A stretch of DNA of 64,000 nt from Porphyra umbilicalis (taxonomy: Eukaryota; Rhodophyta; Bangiophyceae; Bangiales; Bangiaceae): NCBI GenBank assembly GCA_002049455.2, contig KV919064.1:1-64000 (forward strand). The letters run 5' to 3'. Shown here one piece after another: positions 52,345-64,000 of this stretch. Both the position numbers and the translations under genes were made by a program. The notes under the pieces are model-generated. The model was given only the letters and a program-made list of their open reading frames with translations. It was not told the origin of the DNA and made no database searches. Numbering within the stretch: the first letter of the stretch is position 1; each line of letters begins with the position of its first letter.

Positions 52345-55262
52345 GGTTGGTGGTGGAGATCACTCAGTGCGAGAGGCGATAGGGAGGAGGATGTCTAGCG
52401 ACCAGTGACTTCTGCAATGCAGTAAGCGGGACGTCGCCGGTCGGTTGCCAACTGACACGGCGTTGAGTGACTAGGAAGATTCGGAAAATGGTCTCGGCCT
52501 GTCGGAATTTCTGCACAGTCCGCACCTTTAGGAGGCGACTGCTTCATGTATTTCTGTGTCCATGGCTACGAGTCTGCTTGGATGGTGCCAATTGGTGTGC
52601 CACTTTGCTTGGATAGACGAGACCATCGAATTGAGTTCTCGTGATTCAGCGTAAATTTCAATAGTTCTGATCAACCGTCCTTACCTCGATCGGACGTGTC
52701 GTGAGTGCTGAACCTTGCCGTCACCGCCGTGTCGCTGAGCGTCCATCACCGCGGCGACGGAGAACGATGAGTAGCACCGCGCCGCCACTGGCACCACGGA
52801 CGCTTGTTTCTTGTGACGCTCCTACGGGCATCATAGGTAATTGACCAGCACAGCCGCTTCCTCAATTTGAGCAGCCGCGAGCGTGCATCTAGCCATTCAC
52901 GAACATGTTCCCGAGGGTAGCTATTCTCAACTTCAATTCTCCGACCGCTAGTGCTATCGGTAATCCCGCGCGTGCAAGTCCGTCTGTTTTGCCCTTGCTC
53001 GGCACTTTATCAAGCACGCTCCGTAAAACGAAAGCCCCCTCATCAGATGCCCGAAGAAATGGCGCTTATGATGACGTGCACCATCTTGCCGCACCTGCAA
53101 TACATTTTTGCAAGCACACGAGAGCATGCACCCGCGCCCCGTTGCGTGTCAGGCGCAACACCCTGACTTGCGCGGCACACTCTCAGTCTGCACCGGGTGC
53201 AGTGCTGGTCAATAAATTTTGGTGCAGTTTGGAGATCTGGCCCTCAAGGAATCAGCGCCGGCCTTTGCGTTGCTACGGCAAACAAGTAGCACAAGCTCAA
53301 GTCCGATTCGTAGGGACTGCGTACTGCTTTGCTTCTTTCTCTGCCGTGGGGGCCCGTGAAGCGTTGGGCTCGTTATGGGGCCGACCCGTTTGCGCACGAG
53401 TATCATCAATGCCACTCAGGTCGGCTTCTGCGATCGATCTTCTCACCACAGCGGGGCCAATGGTCGAAGAAATTTGAAATGGGGGCCATTGTTTGTCAGT
53501 TGGCCGGCCGTATCTCCCTGGCGTGACCTCGTACAGGAAGCCTGAGAGGCAGGGGGGTGGATTGAGGGCACTTCCCGCGGGGTGCCGGCGTGACAGTGCC
53601 GTTCTTGCTGCTTCATGAGGTGGGAGTCCACGTATGCTCTCGGCAAGCATTGGCTGTAGACGTCGCGAGCACCAACATCGCGCACCATCGTGGCCACCGT
53701 CATTGCCTACACTGTCGCCGTCACAGCCTCGATGATCGTCGCCACTGTCATATTGCTGTATTCTTAATTTTGGCCGATCCCGTCGATGTCAAGAGGGGTG
53801 TTCAACAGTGTGAAACAGCGTCTCAGCCATCTATTCAGCCGGATAAAGTCGATCGACCAATGGGCAGTTGTCCCAGACCTCTTCTTGAATTTGACCTCAT
53901 CGGCAAAAATTGGGAAGACAGCAATACCTCAATTTTATGCCCCTCGCTCCCCCTGTGTATTTCTTCCGTACCGGCACGCCTCCATCCACTGCATGTTTAC
54001 TCTCGGTAGGATCGTCGCTCCGTACTTGGGCGCTAATGCGTTTTCCTTCTTCTTCGTCGGCGCTGCCTGTGTTGGCGGGCCGCCATGTCCAGGTGTCTCA
54101 TGTGCTATTGTCAACTTTTCTATCTCCGTCAAAGAATGGGTAGCACATTTGTGCGCTCATCTGGAATACCAAGGAGTGTTTGTTGCAGCCATTGCTTACA
54201 ATTTTGACTGACTGTGCTCTGTCTACTTCGTTTGCTATGATGCATTGGACGTTCTTTCCTGCTGTCTTGTCTTTCAATACAACGTGTAGTTGCTCTGGCA
54301 TCTTCGTTGTGGGCGGGAGACGCTTTAGTACCGCGGTTTTCTCGTCCGATTCATGTACCTGTTTATTTTTTCGACAGAGAGTAAATGCCTGACCCATGTT
54401 GTATCGTACTACCGTCTCTCGTTCTCTATATGAAATCTCGGACATTTCGCATGGCGGTGAAGAAGCGGCTATCCAGCTCTGCTATCAAAAATCTTGTATT
54501 TCGTGGCTCTTTAGCTCCAGGATCATCTCGCCATGCGCCGGCCGCCGCCGTGGCCCTCTGGATCTCCCTATAAGTGAAGAAATAGCTGTGCTGGTGTCAG
54601 CGTCCATTTGCCGAACGTGCTTCCTGTTGTCCGGCGAGGGCACGAGCGCGCGCTAAGTCTGGTGACGTGGCTTTTCTTCTGGCGCAAAGCGTTCCAGCGA
54701 CCTGTGTCCGGTTCAGATGTCGCGCGCCGGTCCGAGCCATGAGTGAGCGCGACAGTCTGACAGTTGTGCATCCTGGAGCCGTTGGGAATTGGCGTTCGTA
54801 AAGACTGGTGGGAGAGAGCGGCAGAATACACGGCGGACTGTCTTCAGGTGGTCGCCCGCTGGATGGCGGGACAGGATCATGCAACCGCGTGGCGGAGTAG
54901 GAGCTCTACTGTGGGATAGCAAAACCCGAGAACGCGGTATGTCTCAGGGTCGAGGAAAATGCGGGACTTGCTCAGCTAGAAGACGCGCACGTTTGCGTGG
55001 ACTCTCTCTCTGAATCAGCCGGGCGAGTTGTAGATAGATGGAGGTCAGTGGACTGCGTCACACGCATTGAAACAAGTTTCTTTCGATGCCTTCCTTTTCT
55101 GATCGACAATTGGAGGGCCCGTGCGGCAGGCACACGCTGCGGGAAGTTCGGAACTGAATTCGTTAGACTAGGCCGTTTTCGCGCCCGCTGTCTTGGCAGC
55201 AGCATGTGATATCTCAATTAGAGTCTGACACATAAGCTTTGTCGTCTGAGACTACAGCAAAC
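52345..55262. other. No firmly supported gene
   Basis: Two frames are worth noting: plus 53786-54211 (142 codons, hydrophobic centre) and minus 54098-54445 (115 codons, with LKDKTAGKNVQCIIANEVDR). They overlap, and neither has a recognised motif. The rest is ordinary DNA. Confidence 0.35.
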
Positions 55263-55859
55263 TCAAGTAGCGGCCAATACAGCAAGCAGGGCGTCCTGCG
55301 ACGGATGGAGCGTCGCGGGCGCCAACGGTTTCAGTGGACTGCACGCCGGCAGTTTCCAGCGATCTAGCCAGAGCGGCGGATGAATCTCAAGACATTTGAG
55401 GCGCCATCTCTGCCAACCAATGTCAAATAGAGCCATCAAAAAGGCGTTGGTGACTGCATACGCCTCATACAGCAATCTAAGGGCGTCTAAACGTCGTGGT
55501 GTGCGCCGGGGGCGGCCAAATTCTCTGGAAGCGACCTCATCGTGACCTTTAGGGCTAGGGATTCCGGCAAATGCGACGCGAAGAGGGCGTCGTAAATGAC
55601 GGCGGTGACAACGGGAGTTGGAAGCCCCGTACTGTCGAACGGATGGCGTCGAGGTGCATGGAGTACGCACAGATGGAGTGCGAGATAAAGACCTGGAGGG
55701 AGATGGCGTCGACACCAACGGCGTCGACGGGGATGGCGTGGGCGTAGATGGCGGAGGCGGAGACAGCATGGACAATGATGACGGGAAGAATGGCGATAGT
55801 GAAAATGCTGGGGCCGCCGGGGCAACCGGTGGTCGGGTCGGCGACGTCAGGGACGACAA
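55263..55859 (-). CDS. Hypothetical ORF spanning a 15-bp repeat, weak
   Basis: An open minus frame of 198 codons, no ATG at its 5' limit. The first half is a Ser/Pro/Thr-rich translation of a 15-bp tandem repeat. The last 75 residues (RLDALRLLYEAYAVTNAFLM and LKCLEIHPPLWLDRWKL) look protein-like. The plus strand over the repeat is also open (Asp/Gly/Val-rich). No family recognised. Confidence 0.25.
   Translation of the reverse strand: MSSLTSPTRPPVAPAAPAFSLSPFFPSSLSMLSPPPPSTPTPSPSTPLVSTPSPSRSLSRTPSVRTPCTSTPSVRQYGASNSRCHRRHLRRPLRVAFAGIPSPKGHDEVASREFGRPRRTPRRLDALRLLYEAYAVTNAFLMALFDIGWQRWRLKCLEIHPPLWLDRWKLPACSPLKPLAPATLHPSQDALLAVLAAT
55642..55806. repeat. 15-bp tandem repeat, about 11 units
   Basis: Unit like GATGGCGTCGACGGG repeated without a frame break from 55642. 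Because 15 is a multiple of 3 it encodes a pentapeptide repeat in every frame: D-G-V-x-x on the plus strand and a Ser/Pro/Thr pentapeptide on the minus strand. Units diverge toward the right end. Confidence 0.75.
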
Positions 55860-57927
55860 CAGCGGGTACAGGGGCGAACCAGTGCCGGTATAGACGGCTC
55901 AACATCCATTCATTGACGTGCTCCCTTTAGCCAATCAACGCGAGCTGCAGTTTGCTCTCAGGTGCCCGTTCCGCCATACGCCATTTCGATTCGACTGGAA
56001 GGTGATCTCGCAAAGAGGTGCTTCAGGAGAATATTGGGCTGGGTGCTGGGGTACTCTCAGGAATATTCATCGACGATCGCTGGCCGAAACGCACCATCGC
56101 GGCCGGCAGGTGGGCCCCGTCACCTGTTGGGCACGGCGAGCCCACTGCTGATTGGTCAGCGCAATGACAGACCATGGAATGGTTCGACTTCTCGAGCTCA
56201 AAGGCTCTAAATGTCAGGGCGTTGCAGAGCACGTTTTGCGCGACCGGAAGCGAATCATGAAGTGAGACGGGAAGTAACGAGACAAGATCTCAGTGAGACC
56301 CCGGAATCAGCGCCGTAGAGTAGTGTTGAGTAACGCTTCCATTGTTGTGTGCTGGAAATACAGACGTCTCCGCTTTTGTAGCTGTTCTACACGATAGTAG
56401 ATTGTCAAGTGGCTGTCAAGACTTGACCGCACTGGAAGACCACACTGGAAGCTCAATCAAGCGTGCTGTGCATGCATGTGCAACGGAGGACAGAACGCCT
56501 GCAGCGAGTTTTTGTCGGGCATGAATGTTCTATGCACGGCTAAGGGAGAAGCCAAAACCTGCGATTGAACGACCGCAATGTAACCTGTCAATGAAAGCGA
56601 GCACGGAACGTAGAAAAGATTGATTTCCGCTTGTCTTTCGGGTTAGGCAAGTAACCTATCGATTAGCACAAGAACTTCTTTTCGAATTAGATGCGGATTT
56701 GTTTGTACTTTTAACGGCCCTACGGAATTTCGAAGACGTCCTTCACCCGTGGATGCTCGTGGCAAGGCGTCTTCGCTGGGGGGCGACAACGGGCGTCTTC
56801 GCGTACGCTCTGCTACGACCGTTCGTGGCTTGATCGGTTAGCGCACTGCAGGCGTCTGGTAATGCGGTGCCGGACGTCTCTCCACTCTCGCTCTACGCCT
56901 CGTCTCACGCGCAGTTCCTTTCCGCTCTCCTCCCACGCTGCCTTCTTGACTTTTTACCGCAGCCTCCATCGCTGCCGCCACCGACGCGATGGCGGTGGCG
57001 GCGTGTCGTGCGCCGGGCGCCTTCGCCGTCGTTTACGAGTTTTCCTTGGAAGGAACGTGCGCTCCGCATGCGGCCATGCATTTCACGACCGCCTCAACCG
57101 CCGCTGCCGCATTCATGTGCACCATCGTCCCAGGAGTTCTCATTGCCGCAGCCACCGTAGTTTCATCCGACAGTACGGCGGCATCGGTGCCGGCGCGGCG
57201 GCCGCCCCGGTTGTTGCCGCCTGGGGTAGTTAGAGGAGTGGCGGCACCGGAGGCGGCGTGGGCGGCGACGACTAGCCCGAAGACACGCGCACTTCCGTGG
57301 CCACAGCCGCCCCATGGATGAGGACTGGTACAGGGGCGACGGTTACGGCGCGGCAGTTTACACGGTCGCCGCCGTCCTGCGGGGATTAAGTGATGGTGGC
57401 GCTAGTGGTGGCGTGGGCGGCCATGAAGATGCTTCCAGCACGCGCGCCGCCGCGGCCGCAGCCGCCACGTCACCGACATGCATTACGCAGGCAGCAGCTC
57501 ACTGGCAGATGGGATGTCCCCCAGGAGATCTTGGGCGCCCGTCCGCACGCGGCCCTGCCGGCGGCCTTGCGCCAGTAGCCGCTTGCGGGTGCACGGACGA
57601 CGGCGGACGGTGGTACGTGTCGACGTTTCCCCCTCTAGCCTTAATCGGTGGCGCCACGCCCGCCCCACTCCCGGATATACTTCCCCGGGGCCGCAGCAGC
57701 CCCGACGCCGACCCTGTCAGAGGGCCCGCCCAACCTGGTGGCGGGCCCGTGCGCCGTCGCGCCCCCAACGGCGGCCGATACGGTCGAAGAGGCTTCCGAG
57801 ACAGATGCAGGAGCCCACCCCGCCGCCACGGCCGCGAGCGGCGGCGGGTAGGTGACCGTCACCCTCAGCGTGGCCGCTGCGGCACATATCGGCCGCTGGT
57901 CGGCCAAGCGACGTCGCCGCCCCGCCC
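55860..57927. other. No supported gene; GC-rich from 56.85 kb
   Basis: 55.86-56.85 kb is ordinary DNA with short frames. From 56.86 kb on it is GC-rich with overlapping open frames (for example plus 57314-57931, Ala/Gly/Arg-rich) that show no domain. Confidence 0.35.
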
Positions 57928-58974
57928 GTGACAGCGGCGGCGGTGCCGGTTGGCGCATCCCCACCGTGGCCTCACTCCGCGGTCCGACCCGTTGTGTCAG
58001 TGCACCACCCCCTTGACGTGGCGTTCGACGCGTGCGTAACCGCGGCAGACGCGCTGCCGCAGTGGTTGGCGACGGAGGGCGGCTATGCCGGCGCGGGCGT
58101 GACCTTTACCGTCTTTGCGCGGGCGCTGGCCTCCCAATTCTTTTCCATCGGCGCGAGGGTGCCAGAGGTCTTCGACCCCGCCCCATTTGCGGGCGTCATC
58201 ACCCCTAACACGGTGCACTCCGTCCTCTCCCTGGTGCGCGAGAACGGGCTTGGGTGACTGTCCGCGTTAGGGCTCGCCCACCTCTTCCGCCTGCCCCCAG
58301 CGGTGCGCGTCGGGCTGACGCTCTTCCACGTCGTTGGCAGTGGGATCCGCTGCGAACTCGCACGGCGGCTGCACACGGGCCACCTCGCGGCCGTGGCGTT
58401 GGTCTTTGAGGCAGGTTTGAATAGCCTTGTCCCGTCGTGGGTGCTTGCGAGGTGCCTCTTTGACGACCACGCGGTGCAGGCGTCTCGTCTATGTCCATCC
58501 TTGTTTTGGGGCCGATGGCGTTGAGAACAGCCGTTGCGATTCGTTTGTGTTACTTGGGCACAGCCTTAGGGACCCGACGGGCGCGGAGGCGGGGAGCAAC
58601 GGGAGAATGCGCGTGCCCCGTTTTCCTTGTTCAATTGATCTGCTTCCCTTGGCCAGATACTGACTCGCTGTGGCGCTGCGACGTGTTCTATTTTTTCCTC
58701 CCGGGCCTTGATGCTCTCTGGCTTGTATGGCTGGCCGTCTTTTGCACGGCAGCGGTGGTTGAGAAGCGCGGGCGCGCGGGGCGGCCGATTGTGACGGGCG
58801 TGACGCTGTGTTCAAGAACTACGTCGGCGGCACAGAGACGGCCAAGGTGTACGCGGCGCTGCTCGGCCGCCTGCGGGGGTACACTGCCGTAAAGCCCATG
58901 TGTGTGGCGTTTGGGGTGGCAGTCGCCGCGACGGTCAAAGAGCGGCTGGTGTGGGCACACAAGCACCGCACGTG
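57928..58974 (+). pseudogene. Decayed unknown coding sequence
   Basis: A plus frame reads 109 protein-like residues (VSVHHPLDVAFDACVTAADA, VTFTVFARALASQFF, ITPNTVHSVLSLVRENGLG) to a TGA at 58255-58257. The same frame then continues for another 90 residues (LGLAHLFRLPPAVRVGLTLF, HTGHLAAVALVFEAGLNSLV). Later segments in other frames stay protein-like: a hydrophobic WLVWLAVFCTAAVVEKRGRA (58.72 kb) and FKNYVGGTETAKVYAALLGR (58.81 kb) ending at 58974. One stop and two shifts are needed to read it through. No family recognised; no start ATG found. Confidence 0.4.
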
Positions 58975-58979
58975 AGGAT

Positions 58980-61900
58980 GGAGAGGGGGAGGGGGGGGGG
59001 GCTGGGCGTGGCAGCCCGGGCGCGCCTCTCGACGGGCGGCTGGGCGAGGGTGCGGATGGCCATAGAAAAGACAGGAAACCAAGTTGGAGAGACGCCGGGC
59101 GGAGGCAAGTACAGCACTAACATGGTGGCAGCGCGGCCGTCAGCCTGGCACCGCCAGTCATCCGCCGCTGGCCCTCGAAGACGGGGGCGGGCCGGCAGTC
59201 ATGGCGGCGCGCCGGGAATTCCGCACAAGCTGCACTCTGCATTCCGGCGGCGGAATCCCGCGTGTGGCAGCAGAACCCGTAACCGCTGCGGTAGGATGGA
59301 ACCAGAACGCGTACACGGGCCGCCCCCGACGACGGCGGCTCCCCCACCCTGTCACCCCAGCGGTGGGGCACGGCCACGGGGACGAGCCGGGAGGCCGCCC
59401 TCTGCTTCTGAGGAAGACCGCCCGCGGATCCGCACTCGTGCCCGCACCCGTTCCCGTGCCCGTGCCCGCGCGCGCACCCGGGCACGCGTCAATGGCCGTG
59501 GTACCCGAAAAACCAGCAGGCCGTCCCCTTTGTCCCCCCGCACATCAGCCGCAGAGCTGCAGGCGGGTACGAAGCCGCCGCCAAGTCGCTCTCTACCCCA
59601 CACTCTCTCCCGGCTGGCCGTCGGGCTGCGCGCCCGCTGTTCATTTCTGCGGCGTCCACTCTTAGGTGGCGGCGGCGACGCGGGCGTCTGCGGCAGCGGC
59701 GACGGCGACGCAACAGCTTCCTGCCAGCCGCCAACGCGGGGCTTCGACGGCGCTGCTGACAGGAGAGACCACCTGGAAGAGTCCACCCGACGCCCGTTGG
59801 CGGAGAGGGCGCGGTGACGACGACGCCCATCGCAGCCGCCGCGGCTGTGGGGCTCATCAGTTTCCGACGAGTTGCCGACATCCTTCCTGCCGCCGCGACC
59901 TCCTGCCCCTTGCTGCGTAAGACAAGGCACTGCCGACGAGCGCCTTGGTCGATGAGACAAACGGCGCGGTAGTTGGGGAGGGAGGCGTCTCGCGAGTGGA
60001 AGAAGTACGCTGTGTCCCAAAAAGCAGCGCAGGCCGCCGACCGCCGCAGAGGCGGCGGTCGGACTTCATCCGAGGGCTTGGGGCGGGGAGCACTCCGCAT
60101 GAAGACCGCCGCCGGCGAACGCCACGGCGCCGCCGCCTCACGTTAGGGTGTCGGCAGACCTCTTTACCGACAGCGCTGTCCCGAGTCGGCGGCAGTACCG
60201 CCGCCGCCGCAGTCGGCGCTGATGTACCTCTCGTGAAGCACCGACACGCGGTCGCGGCAATGAGCCCAACCCCGGGCGGCCGGTCTGGTACGCGTGGCAG
60301 CGGCTTGCCCCTGCACCCGCCGACGTCGCCGCAGTACCAGCACCCGCATGACGCCGGTCTTGTGTGGGTGCCGAGGACACAGTGCCGGGCGCGTGCTGAT
60401 GGGCAGCAAAGCTCTCACCGCGCTCCGCCGCCTGCGGATGGTGTTCGCATAAACCGGTCCGCGGCCACGGGGAACGCGCCTTCGGGGGGGCAGCGGGCTG
60501 TGAGGTGCGGAGATCTGCGGCAGCAAGGCAGTCGCCGCCTCCCGTTTGCCGCTGCGAATGGTGTGGGAGCAGTTGGGGACACGGTGGCGTGCGGCATGTC
60601 GGCTTATGCGTTGCTGCCGTCACTTATGCCTCGGCCACGGCCGCGCCGTGAAAGAATGCGAGAGAATGGGAGCGACGAGTGGAGAGGGAAACATGAAGAA
60701 AAGAACGGAGGGGATGCCTGCACAGCTGACAGCCCGTCAGCAAGTGGATAGTAGAAGACCCACGCGCAATCACGCAGACCGCTCGACCCAGGAAGGTCCG
60801 AAAATTGTTTCGGGTGCACATGCCTGTCGTTTTCATGAACGCCTTGACATATTTTCGAGGCAAGCTACACAACTCATCGTCACAACTCCAGTGACTGAGA
60901 AAGGGGCCAGTTGGTGCGTCCTTGAGCGAAACAACAAGGAGACGATGACGGAAACAGGGAGCCGATCCGACACAAAGCCTACAGCGCTGATGCGACTGCT
61001 GCCAATTGCGTCCTGTCTGTCACGCTGCTTTTTGGTTCCGTGCACATTGTCGAGCCAGAGTGAGCGAGTCCGGAAGATATCGGTGGTGGCGGTTGGCCAT
61101 TCAAGAGCGGGTGTGGAAAGCAGTGGTGGCAGTGGTCGGTCGCTTGGGCGCGCAAGGCGCAGCCGCGCAACTGCACTCGAGGCGGGGCTTCCGCGCTGCC
61201 GAGCTGCCACCGCCGTCGCTGCGGAAGTCTAGGGCACGACTGGCACCTCAACGCTAGTATGGCGCACACACTACAATTAACCGCGGCGCCACTGCCTGCT
61301 GGCATCGGTCATGCAAGACTTATCGCTCTCGCCGGCGCGGCGCCCCCCTGCTCCCCTTGGAGGTGAAGCCAAATCCCTGCACCTGGCCGCCCTTTCACAT
61401 CTTCCACAACATGCGACTGCTATGGTGGTTCCGCCATGGTGCTGCAGGGGACTAACGCGCTGCCGTCTTCTCAGTTGTCTTGTGGGCACGGTCGCAGGCG
61501 GCCGCTAGCTTCGCCCCAAAGGATCTGGCACGTGCGGCCACCCAGGCGCACGGCCGCGGCTACGGGCGGCGTCGGGGATGGGACGCCCGCATCCCCATTA
61601 TTCCCACCATCACTACGACCACAATCATCACCATCATCATCACCACCGCGAGTCCCTTCGCACAAATATTGGTCAGGTGCTTCCTCCCCACTTCCACCCT
61701 GCCACGCGCGGGGTTGTGAGCGACGTGGCCGTGGTCGCGATCTTTGACGCCGCCACTGCCGTTGCGCGTAGTTTTGAGACTGCTCGGGACGAGGTGGTGG
61801 CCACAGTCGGCGCTCCACGACGGCCAACGGCTGAAGGAATATTCACGAGGGCTGAGTCCCATCTCACCGACGACGTGCTGGCGCATGGTGGTTTGTATCA

Positions 61901-62155
61901 TTCGTGCCTAGGGCACCTTCTATATGGATCCATCGGACCGCCTACACGGGACCTGGCGCGTTTAGCTCCAAATGTGCTCTTGCATCTTCAGCCAAAGTCA
62001 GGGAGAGAGGAAAAGTAAAACACACCGTTTATACGGCTTCACCAGCTAGCACACGGGCGAGGCTCCGTTCAATCCGTGTGAACTGGCCAGCTATTTGCTG
62101 CTCAGTGATGCAGCTCGTGGCCCGCGCCTGTAGTCAAACGCTGTCCTGCAGCAGT
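58980..62155. other. No supported gene; (CAT/CAC)n tract at about 61608-61650
   Basis: 59.0-60.6 kb is GC-rich and open on both strands with Arg/Pro-rich translations. 60.6-61.9 kb is ordinary. A CAT/CAC microsatellite near 61608-61650 encodes a His run in a plus frame (61578-62018) that I do not consider established. Confidence 0.35.
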
Positions 62156-62159
62156 TGCT

Positions 62160-63053
62160 GGTTGAAGTGGACGAAGCTGGGAATGATGACCTCAAAGACA
62201 TTAAAGACACCCTCATCGGCAGGAAGTCTTGGGATTACGGAGGATGCCGCAAAACAGAGGTGCCATTGATATTGAGAAAGGTGTTACCGGTGGCGTCATA
62301 AATGGGCGCGTTGTCAAACAGCAAGACACACGACGGAGCCTCGGGAACGCCTGGGGTGAACCGCCCCATCTACTGGATGACACGGCCGAGGAAGAGCCGC
62401 CAGTCGTGGCTGGTCAGGGCGACCTCAGCCGTGGAAGAGTGAAAACCGAGAATGCGGCCGTCCGATGACACCGCCATCGTTGTGCTGACAAGGTCAACGT
62501 GACAAGGGCTGATGTCAAAAATGTTTACACGCTCCTCCGCCAGCACCCGCCCGTGGCGTCGAAGCACGTCGTTGCCATCTGTCTGGATCTCGTCCACAGA
62601 CACGAGGCACCCACTGCCAATCAATTCTCGTATGACGGTATGTTCACGCCGGCGCTCAGGGTTGGCGGCGCAATACAAACGAATGATGACTTTTCGGGTG
62701 AATCCAAGACATCGCAACATACTGTCAACCGTCTTCTTGGCTACCCTGAGGTGGGAAAGCTCATGGACAGCCCGCATCGCCGTCATCATTGCGGAGTGCT
62801 TGCGTTGCAACGCCAGAGGATGGCCGCGTACCAACGCCATGACGTCCCGGAGAAGAGTGTCGTCTTCCCAGAAGGAGTCCTCATGGCGGTTCTCGTGCTC
62901 TGGCACCCGGCAGACGCTCTGGTTGGCGCGAAAGTTCCGCAGCCAGCGTTCGATTTGCGCGGAGCGCACGCCAAAGAAGGCAGTGATGATGACCGGGGGC
63001 ACATTGTGGTCGACCATAGAAACTACAGCGTAGCACAACGCAGGAGTGTACAT
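62160..63053 (-). pseudogene. IS630/Tc1-mariner-type transposase (DDE_3-like), inactive
   Basis: ATG at 63051-63053. The N-terminus has a helix-turn-helix (PVIITAFFGVRSAQIERWL) and a second helical domain (RVAKKTVDSMLRCLGFTRK). The catalytic domain starts GCLVSVDEIQTDG (first Asp, near 62590) and DLVSTTMAVSSDGRILGF. A stop at 62370-62372 interrupts it just before LLFDNAPIYD (second Asp, near 62310). The third acidic position lies beyond a further stop and frameshift, where the text resumes as EGVFNVFEVIIPSFVHF. Order and spacing fit the IS630/Tc1/mariner superfamily. The first half is undamaged, so inactivation is fairly recent. Flanking inverted repeats were not found. Confidence 0.75.
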
Positions 63054-63213
63054 GGGAGTACGGCTTCTCCTCTAACAGCAGGCCCGTTCGACTATACTCA
63101 CTCACCAAGAGCACCACCGGTTGGTCCCCAACAGCTACGACCACCACAACCACCTGGACGCCCCCCACCTCGACCACACTCGCCGGTTTCTTGAACACCC
63201 CGACTGCGATCTT

Positions 63214-63375
63214 GTTGAGCGCCACGGACACCAGCGGAAGACCCCAACACGGGCAACCACCACCGCCTTGACCGCCGAGAGAAACGACGACGAACGCGTT
63301 GACCGCCCCCAAAACCAACGGAAGACCGCGACACGGACCACCAGCACCTCCTCTGACCGCCGAGCGATATCCGCC
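63214..63375. repeat. 84-bp tandem repeat, two units
   Basis: Two direct copies (GGAAGACC at 63236 and 63320 mark the register), each with ACCA-CGGAAGACC, CACGG-CAACCACCA and TTGACCGCCGAG-like blocks. Moderately diverged. The minus frame is open through both. Confidence 0.6.
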
Positions 63376-63748
63376 AGCAAAGAAGAAGGACGGCCGTGCG
63401 ATGCATGTCCACCGCGTATCCGCAGATCAAGGTCACAACGACCTCTGACAGAGAGTCGAGAGTACCACGACGTGGCGTGAATGCCCGCCGCCGCGGTGGA
63501 GGTGGAAGCCAGAATGAGGACAAAGGGTCATCAGAGGGTGTGGCCCGATGTGCACGGGGAGATATTGAGAGGCTCGCACAGGGAACACGCACAAGAGCAG
63601 TCTGTTGATGGAACGGCGCACCAGCAGTCCTCGTCCGCCATTGGTCCAGCGTCTCGAGATAAAGAGGGGAAAGTTCCCACTGTGCCTCCGAAAAAAGAGG
63701 TGGCATGAGAATGAGGGGACGTACCATACGTCTCATGCTGGGTCTCTC

Positions 63749-63916
63749 ATTTTATGAAAGAAGATGCATCTCTACCGGCGAACAGATGAATTTTGCGCCC
63801 TTTCTGGAAAACTCGAGACGTCACAGAGCCGCAAGGCGGTTTGCGTAATTACTTTTCGTCCCAAGACACGCAAAAGCAGACGTGCTCCTCACAACGGTTT
63901 TGGGTCAGCTGCGCTG
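63749..63916 (+). repeat. Element-B leader repeat, copy 2
   Basis: Matches the reverse complement of 24968-25117: GATGCATCT, CGGCGAACAGATGA, GGCGGTTTGC and the GCAGACGTGCTC...ACGGTTTTGG block. It points toward the window edge and is followed after about 55 bp by the start of a 398-bp-family MITE. Confidence 0.7.
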
Positions 63917-63971
63917 AAGTCAGCAGAGAACTTCGTTCGCTGACGTGTGTTTGTGGTTTACGGCGCATTTA

Positions 63972-64000
63972 TTGCTGATCCCCCAATTCTGTCCTCATCG
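63972..64000. mobile_element. 398-bp TA-targeting MITE (family C, copy 3), cut by window end
   Basis: TA at 63970-63971 is followed by TTGCTGATCCCCCAATTCTG, matching the left terminus of copies at 12105 and 50429. Only the first 29 bp are inside the window. Confidence 0.65.

Noticed and set aside
1-64000. CRISPR arrays, prokaryotic operons, rRNA and tRNA genes, LTR retrotransposons
   Set aside because: No spacer-repeat pattern, no Shine-Dalgarno-spaced gene series, no rRNA/tRNA signature and no reverse-transcriptase or long terminal direct-repeat pair was seen; tRNA absence is by eye only.

Overview
The window reads as nuclear DNA of a eukaryote, most likely a bangiophyte red alga (Porphyra/Pyropia type). 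This is an inference from four things: a very GC-rich mosaic with long G/C homopolymers, compact genes with few introns, a secreted triple-CHRD protein and a plastid-type NhaD antiporter, and an intergenic space filled with degraded DNA transposons. I saw no rRNA, tRNA, CRISPR, operon or prokaryotic signal. Most long open frames are by-products of GC-rich, stop-poor DNA or of tandem repeats.

Layout. 0-3 kb: a 56-bp minisatellite and a small TA-flanked repeat. 3.4-5.3 kb: GC-rich low-complexity DNA. 7.7-10.5 kb: an open frame with an internal 147-bp repeat (+) and a converging, once-frameshifted unknown gene (-). 11.7-25.4 kb: a transposon graveyard. It holds a pogo-like ~490-bp MITE with a 398-bp MITE nested in it, two (+) relics and one (-) relic of a single unnamed transposase family, a 628-bp TA MITE and a long inverted-repeat element. 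27-30.7 kb: a PIF/Harbinger-type element with an accessory frame (+) converging on a twice-frameshifted DDE transposase (-). 31-38.6 kb: the gene-rich core, with an NhaD Na+/H+ antiporter (+), a converging PPR-like organellar gene (-) whose reading frame jumps at poly-G/C runs, and a clean CHRD-domain gene (-).

39-44.2 kb: an 83-bp palindromic micro-element, then a three-level nest. A pogo-like MITE (40901-44171, TA duplication) was entered by a 2,776-bp TIR element (41141-43916, TCA duplication), which carries a spliced gene with zinc-finger-like spacing and its own internal TA MITE. 45.6-48 kb: a frame resembling a 2-oxoglutarate/Fe(II) oxygenase, overlapped by a second frame. 50.4 kb: a second copy of the 398-bp MITE. 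51.5-52.3 kb: an unrecognised intact ORF. 55-60 kb: GC-rich repeats and a decayed ORF. 62.2-63.05 kb: an IS630/Tc1-mariner-type transposase pseudogene. 63.75-64 kb: a dispersed leader repeat and the start of a third 398-bp MITE, cut by the window edge.

The host genes show no shared pathway: ion exchange (NhaD), organelle RNA/protein function (PPR-like, inferred) and an extracellular or vacuolar protein (CHRD). The strongest results are insertion histories readable base by base, because sister copies in the window preserve the empty sites, and an unnamed transposase family recognisable from three decayed copies.
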